DNA of 64,000 bases, from positions 17,630,953 to 17,694,952 of the forward strand of contig NC_064036.1 in assembly GCF_932526225.1 (NCBI RefSeq). Reading direction: 5' to 3'. A program made the translations under genes and the position numbers. Of the stretch, positions 1 to 10,936 are shown piece after piece. Each line of letters begins with the position of its first letter. The first letter of the stretch is position 1. The stretch comes from Nematostella vectensis (lineage: Eukaryota; Cnidaria; Anthozoa; Actiniaria; Edwardsiidae). The notes under the pieces were generated by a model. It was given only the letters and a program-made list of their open reading frames with translations, was not told where the DNA came from and searched no databases.

Positions 1-352
1 TTTTTCGAGAGCAAATAACGAAGAGGGCGAAGAATCATAAAAACCTCTGACTGCTACATCACACATTCGCAAAAGAGTTGCGGGAACAGGGAACTTCCGA
101 AAAGATTTTGCTAGTGGTTAAATCTCCTCTTCCTCGGGACTACTGGCAGTAAAATTTAAAGTCCTCGAAAGGTTCGCTTGGAATGCCCTTAATGCTAAAC
201 AGGTGGCCGGTTCATCTGGCGCACGATTCTCGTCAATCTTTGAATGATTCGAAAATACTCTTCCTTATATCACCATCGAATTTTCGCTTGTTCTTCCAAA
301 GTACCCTTTCTTCCCTTAATAAATCGATTGAAGATTACAGTCTTTTGTAGTT

Positions 353-565
353 TTACGAGGTGGTTGGAATCCTTTCATTCTGCGTTTTGCTTTCTTTGGA
401 CTGTTTGAATTTCAAATGTTTAAGTAACGAACTATAGTCTGTGGGACTAGTCACACTGTCTGTCGAACTAGTTCCTTCGCCTGTGTTTCCGCAGACGTAA
501 GATTTAGAAAACACCATTTGATCAGTGATTGGTGCATTTCGATCCGATAATGGTTTTATGCTCAC
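353..565 (-). CDS. Hypothetical Ser/Thr-rich ORF or terminal exon
   Basis: A 70-codon minus-strand frame, rich in Ser, Thr and Lys, that ends in a normal stop. It has no ATG at its 5' end (the first usable codon is GTG) and a stop lies just upstream, so if real it is a terminal exon or a relic. I recognise no domain. The composition looks more protein-like than most spurious frames here, but no clear splice acceptor supports it. Confidence 0.2.
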   Translation of the reverse strand: MSIKPLSDRNAPITDQMVFSKSYVCGNTGEGTSSTDSVTSPTDYSSLLKHLKFKQSKESKTQNERIPTTS

Positions 566-687
566 GGTTGCTTACTGTGCTGTCATTTGATTGGTGGAGA
601 TTGCGATCCGAAACTTTTCAAAAATCATCTCCATCTCAGTTGGGCACAGATCGACGGTTTCATCGCACAAGAAGTATCGCACTGAAG
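529..687 (+). other. Possible exon ending in a strong splice donor
   Basis: Plus-strand sequence running into a consensus donor (AAG then GTAAGT at 688). It is open in one frame up to the donor. No partner acceptor was identified, and the encoded residues match nothing I know. It may be a 5' UTR exon of an unseen gene, or chance. Confidence 0.2.
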
Positions 688-893
688 GTAAGTCATCGTA
701 ATATTTTTCTAAATCATTCTTCGATAACTACTCTATACAAAATTAGTATGAGTTCCTAGCCATATCTCTGGAGCGATAGATGCTTTGAGGCGCGATATCA
801 AACATTATCACTGATACTGGGATTAGGATATGATCATTGTTTTCCTCTAATTATATGCTATTAGATAGTGGTTAGACCCCTTTCCTCTTCTCT

Positions 894-1225
894 TCCCTCG
901 ATATTGTGATATTATCGGAGATTATCTTATTACAATCTACTAGATGTCTATTAAGATCCTCTCCTTCCATCTGCATTACCCCTTGATATTGCGATATTAT
1001 CAGAGATCATCTTATTAGAATCTACTATATACACTGTATCTATAGAAATTCCTTCGTCCTCTCTGCTGGACCCTCGATATTGTGATATTATAGAGATTAT
1101 CTTATTAGAATCTACTAGATGTCTATTTAGAAAGCCCCCTTTCCTTCTGCTGAACCCTTGATATTGTGATATTATCGGAGATTATCTTATTAGAATCTGC
1201 TAGATGTCTATTTAGATAGTTTTGT
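894..1225. repeat. Degenerate 84-90 bp tandem repeat, four copies
   Basis: Four successive copies of a unit beginning CCCTYGATATTGYGATATTA and continuing into an AT-rich block with TCTACTAGATGTCTATT. Copies start near 896, 979, 1071 and 1155 and differ by small indels. A fifth fragment of the unit's start lies at about 1564-1606, separated by unrelated sequence. Confidence 0.75.
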
Positions 1226-1251
1226 TTTTAATCTGGTATTCGTACCGAGGC

Positions 1252-1273
1252 GTCGGGGCTTTTAAGCCCCGAC
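1252..1273. repeat. Perfect 10-bp inverted repeat
   Basis: GTCGGGGCTT is followed after two T residues by its exact reverse complement. It is short and GC-rich in AT-rich surroundings. It could be a small hairpin or the edge of a mobile element; no function can be assigned. Confidence 0.4.
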
Positions 1274-2917
1274 TTACACCTATTTTAAGGCGGTACCTGA
1301 GTAGTTGATTGACGCAAGACACTCGTGAGCGGATCTAGAATCTGCCAGACACTCAGATACACCACATCCACGAAGACAATCGCCATAACACTGATGAACA
1401 AGTGACGGTCTTTTACCACCTGTAAGACGAGTTAAAACTTATTATCTTATTATCTTAAAACTTAAAACTGTGGCTGTGTGGGGTGATAAAATGTGTGGTA
1501 ATGGAAGTTGGTGTGTGGGTTAAAGTGTGTACGTGTGGCTATTTTATATGGTGTATTGCATTGGGGGCTCCTTCCCTCTGCTGGACCCTCGATATTGTGA
1601 TATATAGACCTTATAAGTGCTTAAAAGCACAAAAAAACATTTTTTTCAGTTTTTCCTGATTTTCTTTGATACTGCACATCTCTTTTCTGACAACTTTCAT
1701 GTCCAGTTGTTCTATTAGGATATCATGATCCACTAGTGTGGGACCTAAGGATAACAGAGGTGGAATAACTTTTGAATACCCCATAAGGGATAGCGGCTGG
1801 TAGGATTTTATAACCTAAAAGATAGAATGATCACCCCTGTCTACAACATTTTTTTTCATCGAAACAACTTATGTCACAATTCAAGCTCACATAATAAGTT
1901 TATAAGATGTGAAGACACACAGTCATTCGGGGTCGAAGGATACGCTCAAACCTAGTTCCCGTTAATTATTACTAATAAAAAGAGTTTAATAATATTGGTT
2001 CTAAAAACGTTTTTTTAGATGTTGCTATGGGAGACAAGACGCAGATGTATTATTCCCAGAAACAACCCAAGAAGATCAGCGGCAGAGACTCAAGCATCTG
2101 TCACGCAACTCCCGTCACGTGACTAGCATTTTCACTTTCCAACTACTGAAGCCTGAAGCACCTGAACTCTAACGTTAGCTAGCTAATGATAATAGGCAAC
2201 TTGCACTAACCTTGATCACATGACTCTGGCTGTTGGCGCAAATTAACAACAAAAAAGCAACTTATCCAGCTCTTACGGATCAGCCAGAAGGTTTTCGTGT
2301 GTCAGATTTATTTATTTTTGATTTCCGAATGTCGTTCCCTGCTATTACCACGGCTAGCGCGTCGGCGTTGTTCGTTCGCCAGCGATATAAGCAGCTCGGA
2401 GTGCGTCACACTTCTGATTCCTCCAGTAAGTTTCCTTGCTCTGATTCTCCTCGTGAATTTATTTAATTCTCCTCATAAATTCATCTTGTTCTGATGTTCT
2501 CTGTAAATTTACCTTGGTCTGTTGGTACGAGAAGCATTAGCGAGCATGGTAAATTTACGAGAAGCATCAGAGAGCATGGTAAATTTACGAGAAGAATGCA
2601 AGTAATCGTCCATTTCGTCCACAAGTTTCGTCCAGTTATTCGCAGATTGTCGAAATGGACCATGATTAAACAGAATAGACTGTTTTTTAGATCTCGAAAA
2701 AGTTCAAATGGACAAGACCATAGAATGGTTATATCCGTGCTTTTTTAAAATAAGCGTATCTGTAAAAAAAATGACAATTCTGGATAGGGTAAATTAAGAA
2801 AACTCCCTTAAAAGCGTAGGCGTACTAGTAGATTATTTCTCGTAAATGACCAGATCTTATATCAAGGTACAAATACTATGATAACCACAAATTTAGAAAA
2901 AGTGCCGAAGAAGGCAA
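1274..2917. other. No gene recognised
   Basis: AT-rich sequence without a convincing coding frame. It includes the partial repeat copy at 1564-1606 and two 30-bp direct repeats at 2528-2587 (each with GAGCATGGTAAATTTAC, a partial third follows). Short frames at 2233-2494 and 2481-2748 are not supported by composition or splice sites. Confidence 0.5.
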
Positions 2918-3000
2918 ATGATGCATGTTTTTCTATCATTTTATACCGTTACTAAGAAAATATCACGTAAGTGCAAAAGTGCAGATTTTGATTTTATGGA

Positions 3001-3890
3001 GTGTTTTGTCATGTTTTTGCCGAGTGTTTGTCGTGTTTTTGCCAAGTATTTGTCGTGTTTTTGCCGAGTGTTTGTCATGTTTTTGCCGAGTGTTTGTCGT
3101 GTTTTTGCCGAGTGTTTGTCGTGTTTTTTTTTTTTTTTTGCCGATTGTTTGTCGTGTTTTTTGCCAAGTATTTGTCGTGTTTTTGCCGGGTGTTTGTCGT
3201 GTTTTTGCCGAGTGTTTGTCGTGTTTTTTTGCCGAGTGTTTGTCGTGTTTTTTTTTTTTTGCCGATTGTTTGTCGTGTTTTTTGCCAAGTATTTGTCGTG
3301 TTTTTGCCGGGTGTTTGTCGTGTTTTTGCCGAGTGTTTGTCGTGTTTTTTGCCGAGTGTTTGTCGTGTTTTTTGCCGAGTGTTTGTCGTGTTTTTTGCCG
3401 AGTGTTTGTCGTGTTTTTTGCCGAGTGTTTGTCGTGTTTTTTGCCGGGTGTTTGTCGTGTTTTTGCCGAGTGTTTGTCGTGTTTTTTGCCGAGTGTTTGT
3501 CGTGTTTTTTGCCGAGTGTTTGTCGTGTTTTTTGCCGAGTGTTTGTCGTGTTTTTTGCCGAGTGTTTGTCGTGTTTTTTGCCGAGTGTTTGTCGTGTTTT
3601 TTGCCGAGTGTTTGTCGTGTTTTTTGCCGAGTGTTTGTCGTGTTTTTTGCCGAGTGTTTGTCGTGTTTTTTGCCGAGTGTTTGTCGTGTTTTTTGCCGGG
3701 TGTTTGTCGTGTTTTTGCCGAGTGTTTGTCGTGTTTTTTGCCGAGTGTTTGTCGTGTTTTTTTTTTGCCGATTGTTTGTCGTGTTTTTTGCCAAATATTT
3801 GTCGTGTTTTTGCCGAGTTTTGGTCGTGTTTTTCCCGAGTGTTTGTCGTATTTTTGCCAAGTGTTTGTCGTATTTTTGCCGATTGCATGT
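3001..3890. repeat. 22-24 bp minisatellite, roughly 38 copies
   Basis: A tandem array of TTGCCGAGTGTTTGTCGTG followed by a run of 4 to 14 T residues. Variation in the T run changes the unit length, and variants such as GCCGGG, GCCAAG and GCCGATTG recur in blocks. The consensus has no stop codon in several frames on both strands, which creates long open frames of a repeated peptide (for example 2925-4061 plus and 2941-3888 minus). These are products of the repeat, not genes. Confidence 0.9.
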
Positions 3891-4165
3891 TTGTCTTTCT
3901 ACTTTTTAGTACGTAAAGATAGTAGGCGCGCGGTCCCCTCGCTTACTAAATCGAACGTTTTATTCTGGGTGGTGATTCTTAGGGGTAACAATATTGCCCC
4001 CTTCTCGTTTTATACTGCACTGTTAGTTTCAGCGAGTCGTTTTAACTCCAAAAAGGGATGAAAAATCGAGGTACAAAATGACTCCCTTTCTGCAGAAATT
4101 TACGTGTCAGGCTTGTGGTCATTATCCCCTTCTTTTACTTAACACAATCACTTATTTAATTTGGG

Positions 4166-5690
4166 GGGCGTGTCGGTGTTCCTATGTGTCTTGTCATGAC
4201 GAATGACTGTCTGCCTTGTAGGTATATCGTCATGTCGGTCTATATCGTGCTCGTCCTGTATGTGATCGGTGTTCCTATGTGTCATGTCATGACGAATGAC
4301 TGTCTGCCTTGTAGGTATATCGTCATGTCGGTCTATCTCGTGTTCGTCCTGTATGTGATCGGTGTTCCTATGTGTCTTGTTTGACGGATGACTGTCTGCC
4401 TTATAGGTATATCGTCATGTCGGTCTATATCGTGCTCGTCCTGTATGTGATCGGTGTTCCTATGTGTCATGTCATGACGAATGACTGTCTGCCTTGTAGG
4501 TATATCGTCATGTCGGTCTATATCGTGTTCGTCCTGTATGTGATCGGTTTTTCTATGTGTCTTGTCATGACGAATGACTGTCTGCCTTGTAGGTATATCG
4601 TCATGTCGGTCTATATCGTGTTCGTCCTGTATGTGATCGGTGTTCCTATGTGTCTTGTTTTGACGAATGACTGTCTGCCTTGTAGGTATATCGGCATGTC
4701 GGTCTATATCGTGTTCGTCCTGCATGTGATCGGTGTTCCTATGTGTCTTGTTTTGATGAATGACTGTCTGCCTTGTAGGTATATCGTCATGTTGGTCTAT
4801 ATCGTGTTCGTCCTGTATGTTATCGGTGTTCCTATGTGTCTTGTTTTGACGAATGACTGTCTGCCTTGTAGGTATATCGTCATGTTGGTCTATATCGTGT
4901 TCGTCCTGTATGTTATCGGTGTTCCTATGTGTCTTGTTTTGACGAATGACTGTCTGCCTTGTAGGTATATCGGCATGTCGGTCTATATCGTGTTCGTCCT
5001 GCATGTGATCGGTGTTCCTATGTGTCTTGTTTTGACGAATGACTGTCTGCCTTGTAGGTATATCGTCATGTCGGTCTATATCGTGTTCGTCCTGTATGTT
5101 ATCGGTGTTCCTATGTGTCTTGTTTTGACGAATGACTGTCTGCCTTGTAGGTATATCGGCATGTCGGTCTATATCGTGTTCGTCCTGCATGTGATCGGTG
5201 TTCCTATGTGTCTTGTTTTGACGAATGACTGTCTGCCTTGTAGGTATATCGTCATGTCGGTCTATATCGTGTTCGTCCTGTATGTGATCGGTGTTCCTAT
5301 GTGTCTTGTTTTGACGAATGACTGTCTGCCTTGTAGGTATATCGTCATGTCGGTCTATATCGTGTTCGTCCTGTATGTTATCGGTGTTCCTATGTGTCTT
5401 GTTATGGCGAATGACTGTCTGCCTTGTAGGTATATCGTCATGTCGGTCTATATCGTGTTCGTCCTGTATGTGATCGGTGTTCCTATGTGTCTTGTTTTGA
5501 CGAATGACTGTCTGCCTTGTAGGTATATCGTCATGTCGGTCTATAACGTGTCCGTCCTGTATGCGATCGGTGTTCCTATGTGTCTTGTTTTAACGAATGA
5601 CTGTCTGCCTTGTAGGTATATCGGCATGTCGGTCTATAACGTGTTCGTCCTGTGTGTGATCGGCGTGCCTATGTTTTTGGTGATGAGAGA
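4166..5690. repeat. 93-bp minisatellite made from a GPCR intron-exon junction
   Basis: Sixteen copies of a 93-bp unit (one is 92 bp). The landmark TGTCTGCCT recurs at 4208, 4301, 4393 and then every 93 bp to 5602. Each unit holds the last part of an intron, the acceptor CTGCCTTGTAG, and the first ~60 bases of the TM6 exon of the GABA-B-like receptor; the true exon at 5616 is the last member. The unit is 31 codons without a stop, so a frame stays open from 4372 through the exon. The 1-base deletion near 4380 puts the first copies out of frame. Units differ by few substitutions, suggesting recent amplification. Confidence 0.92.
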
Positions 5691-5891
5691 TCATCCGGAC
5701 GCATGTAACGCCATCGTGGCCATCTCTATCATCTTCTGCACGTCAATCACACTCTGCCTCGTTTTCATTCCGAAGGTGATTAGTCTGAAAGATGATTATT
5801 TATTCATTCATTTATTTTTTTATTGATATATTTAATTATTTATTTAATTATTTACTTACTTACTTACTTACTTACTCATTCATTCATTCAT

Positions 5892-5970
<79 letters not shown>

Positions 5971-7341
5971 TTTTTGGGGAGGGGTTAGGGGACGAAACAG
6001 AAACATAAAGAAAATATTGTGGTGGTGGTGGGGGCAAAACACAATTGATCATTTCTTTATCATTCTTTTTTAAACGGCTCTTGATAGTAGTTTCCCCAGC
6101 CTCCCCCCCCCCCCCCCCCTCCCCCTACGGCCCAATTCTTCTACCACATACAAATATCACTTTCAAACGGAACAGGCCCCTGTTACCTGGAAAACGGTCA
6201 GTTTAAATCGTGCCCTGGGTTCCAGTGGTCAGTCGCGCCCAGGCTTTTGACAGTAGCCTCTGGTGCTCGGCACCCGTTCGTCGCACGCTCGTATGTTTCG
6301 TCTCGCAGTTTGGTATTCGCTTTCTTACTTGTTTCGATGCTGGTGTTAACGGAAGAGCATGAGTAGAAGAAGGAAACTTGGACTCCTTTGCACCATCTCA
6401 CTACCCATCTCTGCTGATACAGGTGATGGAGATGCGTCGGATGATGGCGGTGGGAGGGCGACCTGAGAATGTGTTCACATCTAATTCCCTGGCGCGCGCC
6501 AACCTCCATCTGAATACGATGGGGACGATAGACGAGCTCAACCGACAGCTCGCAGACTTCAAGGCAAAGCTATCTAAGGTCAGCTATCAGCCGTTTTCTA
6601 GGATAAAGCCATCTTGCGCGACCGCAATAAATGATTAAGTTTCGTTCATGGCCATTATTTTAGGCTTATTCAGGTTGAAATGATTACCTCATGTGCGGAC
6701 GAGCATAGTCGAGGGCCAAAAAGCAGCATGCTGCGACAAAAAACACAACACGCAACCCTTCGCACTACAAATATTTTATAAGACAGTTTTCAGCTTTTAG
6801 TTTTTTGCTGTTACATATTTCAGTTTACAAGCAGTCAGTCGATCAATTTCTGTCAATTGCAGATAAAAGTCTTGCACCACAAACGAAGTTTGAATCCTAT
6901 AGTTTAGAGGTTAAACGACGGTCAAATGTGATGTTTTCGTTAAAAATCCTCGTAGGAAGCTGTTCAAATTAACTTTTTAAAACATTCTACAGTAAATTTA
7001 TTTTAACCCTAAGCCCTAAGCATTCCTGTATGACTTTTCATGGCGTTGCATGCACAATATTGATATTCTTTTTTTCCTTTTTTTTTTTTTGCAGCGTGCT
7101 GTTCGGAATTCCAGTCAATCTCTTAAAAGATAACTTTTTCTAGAGTGAAACAGAGGCCGAGACTCTAAGACAGCGCTTGCGGCATTACGAAGAGGGGCCT
7201 TCTGCATCTATTGCGAGCACGAGCGAAACAACAGGCGAAGATAGCGCCGCTACCGCCACCGCGGAAACATGTGGCCAGAACAGTGAGCAAAATGCGGAGG
7301 AGCTAAACAATACAGAGAGACGCTCCGCTAGAGGTACATAG
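5616..7341 (+). CDS. GABA-B-type class C GPCR, C-terminal exons (partial)
   Basis: Three in-phase exons: 5616-5775, 6423-6578 and 7144-7341 (stop TAG). The first, 160 bp, encodes TM6 (around YIGMSVYN), a short loop (RDHP) and TM7 with its IIFC..ITLCLVF core and the following IPK; this closely resembles metazoan GABA-B receptor subunits, whose exon also starts just before the Tyr. The second exon encodes a basic stretch and the start of a coiled coil (IDELNRQLADFKAKL). The third completes the heptads (EAETLRQRLRHYEE) and ends in a Ser/Thr/Glu-rich tail of about 50 residues. Intron phases are 0 and 0. The family forms obligate dimers through this coiled coil and couples to Gi/o at the plasma membrane. 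The ligand-binding domain and TM1-5 are not in the window; they must lie upstream or have been lost. The donor at 5776 (GTGATT) is weak. Confidence 0.85.
5805..5971. repeat. TTTA tetranucleotide microsatellite
   Basis: A long run of (TTTA)n with CTTA and TTCA variants at its left end, inside the intron after the TM7 exon of the GABA-B-like gene. The overlapping open frames rich in Tyr, Leu, Ile and Phe come from the repeat. Confidence 0.95.
6098..6126. repeat. Poly-C tract
   Basis: A run of about 18 C flanked by CCTCC and TCCCCCT in an intron of the receptor gene. Simple-sequence DNA. Confidence 0.9.
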
Positions 7342-7560
7342 ACAATCCAAATAAGAGCTAAGAGGCAACAAGGAGGCAACATGGACGATACTAAGAAGAG
7401 TCCTTACAGACTCACAGAGGCAACACGGACGATACTAAAAAGATGGCAACAGTTTGCAACATGGACGTTACTGTGAAGAGCTCGTGGAGGAAACATAAAC
7501 GATAGCAAGTAGAACTAGAAAAAACAATGAAGAAGAGCACCTAGAGGCAACAAGAGAGTA
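7342..7560 (+). other. Receptor 3' UTR with GAGGCAACA-type repeats
   Basis: Directly after the receptor stop codon, loose direct repeats of GAGGCAACA and ATGGACGATACTAAGAAGA-like words occur several times. No frame stays open. This is most simply the start of the receptor 3' UTR. Confidence 0.4.
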
Positions 7561-8035
7561 GCATACTAGACAAAAAAGCGCTTTATGACGCTTTCCCATT
7601 TCCGATATTTCAGCATACGTTCCTTGCGCGATCAATATGAAAACGCTACGCCCCTCTGTTGTGAAAACGAGGTCGTTACCACCATTTTTTATTACATTTT
7701 TTGAAAGCCCTTAACTTCAATATTGTTTATGCCAAGTTTTAAAAAAATTCTGGGTTGTAGAACTATTTTAAGGGACTATCACGGTGAAGAGTGATTTTAG
7801 CGTCATTTAGGCAATCTAAAAAGACAGTCAAAATCATGCGGAATAATTAAAATAACTATCCAGGTTTATTAAATGACCTTAGATCTTTCAGACAAACAGT
7901 ATTCTGGTCTGAACTCTTTACATCGAGCGGATGGAAATGGATTGAAAAAGAGACCATGATATGGTCTCTTGATTGAAAATAGTACTTTTAGGTTTCTGAA
8001 CAGGCTGTACCTTACTCAAACCTTGAAATCGCATA

Positions 8036-8041
8036 AATAAA
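8036..8041 (+). terminator. Candidate polyadenylation signal of the receptor gene
   Basis: AATAAA lies about 700 bases after the receptor stop on the same strand, within CATAAATAAACAAC. Other AT-rich hexamers are nearby, so the exact 3' end is uncertain. Confidence 0.35.
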
Positions 8042-10830
8042 CAACTAGATCCTTTGCATAAAATTTCTTTTACAGATAATTTGTTCATTTCTTTTTATTA
8101 CGATTGGGCGAAGTATTCTGGAAGATTTTGCGTTACAGACTTTTTAATAATTTATTAAACTTTCTTAGAACAAGCGTGCGAGTGCCCCTTTACGACTTAA
8201 GCCCTGCTCCATATTTCCATACAAAGTTTGAAAGGAAGATCACTTAAAACTAGATCAAGAGGGACAAAATAGTAGTTTTCTATGGCGAATCTCTATGGCG
8301 TACCATACACGTTATTATAGCGCCATTTTGACTCTTCCACTCCCCACCCCTGCACTTCACACACAGCAAACGCATTTTAATGCGTTTGAGTCTTAAAAGA
8401 ATCAATTGTTCGTGACAAAAAATGGGATTAAACAAGAACTGTCAGTTGAGTAAATGATGCTTGCATGTAAACAGAAAAAAACGAAACCGTTTGGTGATTT
8501 TTGTTTGCATAATCAACAAGAGTCATTCATTTTCCCTTTCAAAATGTTTTAACCGTCGCGAACAGCTGCACAATAATCCTTTTTTTTTTTCATTTCTGGA
8601 TGTTTGCACAATATGCTGCCAGCAATTCATTTGTTTTGTGTCTAGCAATAATCACTGGTTTTCACGGGAATATCTTTTACTCCGAAATGATAGTTTATGT
8701 CTTCTTAGTATGGAATTTTATGTTTGAACCACGGGCTATATGATAATTTTACTCCGAAATGATGTCTAATGTCTTGTTAGTGTAGAATAAAGCACGTATT
8801 CCTACCTAAGCTCGTTGTATTCCCCACGCGTTGCCTCGTACCACTTTCAAACGACGCGCTTTGTAACCGCATTCGACCCCCAGCGTTTTTTCCTACCCCA
8901 CTTACATATAGTAATAATGATAATCATACAATTTTACTACCATAAAAACACCGAAAGGCTCTTTGGAATAACTGACCGAGTGCTGTATAAACTTACTCTT
9001 TTTTTAACCAAAGCCGAGTGTAAAAGAAGCAAGCAAATCACGGAAGCAGCAGCAAAAGAATGTAGAAATACCCTTACCGATTATCACAGCTCGTTGACAC
9101 CATTCTTTAGCCTTTTGTGGATTACTATCGTTCTTGATTAGATAACGAGTGGGAGGAGAGTATTATTTGAAAGCGACAGATCACTTGTCCTGTAGAACGT
9201 GACGAGTACCGAGGAAGGAAAGGACTCCCTATTTATGGATCAGCTACGTGAGATTTTTCGAGGTCTGGTATTTAAAACTGGTATATAAAAAAACGAGATT
9301 TTTTTTCATTATGAAAATACGAGAATAAGAAAATCAAAACGAAACCGCGATGTGGCCATTGTCTTAAAAAATATTAAAAAATCAGTAAAAACATTCGCCA
9401 CACCCTATAGTGCGCGGTGCAATATTTTAGGTGTTTTAACATTTAAACATGTTGCCTACACCAACTGTAGTATTCTCTTTTAGATCCTGATTAATTTTGC
9501 CTACTACATCTACTCCGGGCTGCGTGGCTAAGTTTTTGGACTCCGAATACAGTAAATGCTCAAAATCTTTTGTGTACCAGGTTCCAAGTAACTTAGTCCC
9601 TGACAGGTTTCTTTTGCTTGTCATTTGAGTTGTCAGTGTAGTTGCTGGGTTTGAGTTATTGAGATTCACCCTTTTTCGAAGGAAACCACAAGCATTTTGG
9701 GTTCCAAAGGGGATATAAGAATTGCACGGCGCGCGCTCCTCCTCTTAGTCAGGCACTTCCGGGATCCTATCAAGGTTCCAAGTTTTGCAGTTGACCCTTG
9801 CGCTGTGTCTGATGTGAGACAGACGACAAATTACCGGGTTATCAACACTAACAGCGTTAGTTCTTATCACGAGTGTGGGCACAACACTTCCTGTGCGTGC
9901 GACAGCGAGGAACTTGCTCCATCCATCTAACTCGATTATTGCGGGTACCCACATTTCATTTTATCAATTATTCGCTGAAAATAGCTGAGAAACGTCGATA
10001 AAATCTAATAGGTTTTTACCACTTATTGAATGTCATCCTAAGAATGCTAAACAGATAGACAATCCTGGCTATACCCACCTGAAATTCGTATAGTATGGAA
10101 AGAAGTACTCCAGCCATTATTTTATTAGGTTACCTAGCTATGACCTCTAGATTACCAATGCTGTTTCCTTGACCCGGTTGTTGAAAAATGATTCTATTTG
10201 TTTTGATGACTATCCCGTCTGCTCTTTCCCGTCTGCGTTTTGCATCTAAGTGACACCATATTGAGCTCGTTTTATTTCAAATGTGATAGTTTATCGTTTG
10301 GATTATCAACAGCGTGTTTAAGTGGGCGGGTTATATCTGTTCACGGCATAGTGGCAGCCATAGCTTACCGTGCTGTATCTCACTCGAAAGCTAGGCCCTT
10401 AAACAGACGGATGTTTTTATCGAAAGGAAAAGGATAAATGAAAACTAATTAAAAAGGTTTAATTAATGATGAGTAGACTTTTCCTGAGCATCCCGCAAAA
10501 ATTGAGCTACGACATTCCTCAGTCTTCACAGCACGGCGTCCCATGTCCCATCGAGTAGGCGGTGCTTGAACTCACAACCGCACAAGCGTTCCCGATTGTC
10601 ACCATAATACTCCTTCGTTAGGCTAAATCAACGTAAAATGGTAACTTCTAGATAAAAACAAAGCTCAAGTCTAATCTGATAGCCTTTATTTTGACGGTAA
10701 GCGGTTTGATGTTTTCTGAGACATCGAGTAGGTTTTGGGTGGAAACATCCTTGACACACTGATGACAGGACAGCAGTTGTTTGTCTTCGATGAGTGGCAT
10801 GTTACATGTAACCCAACCCTGTCTTCCCAC
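8042..10830. other. No gene recognised
   Basis: AT-rich intergenic DNA. Frames at 8461-8727, 8815-9141 (plus), 9436-9669 (minus, starting on GTG) and 9697-9930 were inspected; none has a recognisable motif or splice support. A short imperfect direct repeat with TACTCCGAAATGAT occurs near 8680 and 8750. Confidence 0.5.
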
Positions 10831-10835
10831 TAGGA

Positions 10836-10843
10836 TATATAAA
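10836..10843 (+). promoter_or_regulatory. TATA box of the plus-strand ShKT gene
   Basis: TATATAAA sits about 95 bases upstream of the ATG at 10937. Initiation about 30 bases downstream would give a short, purine-rich 5' UTR with AAGAGCAA-like repeats. No other TATA-like site is as close to this gene. Confidence 0.6.
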
Positions 10844-10936
10844 CAGCCGCTTGGCCGCATTCCTTTTAGTTGTCAACAAGCAAGAGAAGAGCAAAAGCAA
10901 GAAAAGAGCAAGAGTAAAGAAAATTTCAAGGCAAAG

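Noticed and set aside
2918-4061. Several long overlapping open frames of a CRVFVVF-like repeat peptide on both strands
   Set aside because: They are produced by a stop-free 22-24 bp minisatellite and exist in several frames at once; no start context or unique sequence supports translation.
4333-5190. 285-codon minus-strand frame across the 93-bp array
   Set aside because: Antisense shadow of the stop-free 93-bp repeat; the sense strand has a clear origin in a receptor exon.
5792-6073. Hydrophobic open frame rich in Tyr, Leu, Ile and Phe
   Set aside because: Translation of the TTTA microsatellite in an intron.
8815-9141. 108-codon plus-strand frame
   Set aside because: No motif and an AT-driven composition; no support beyond openness.
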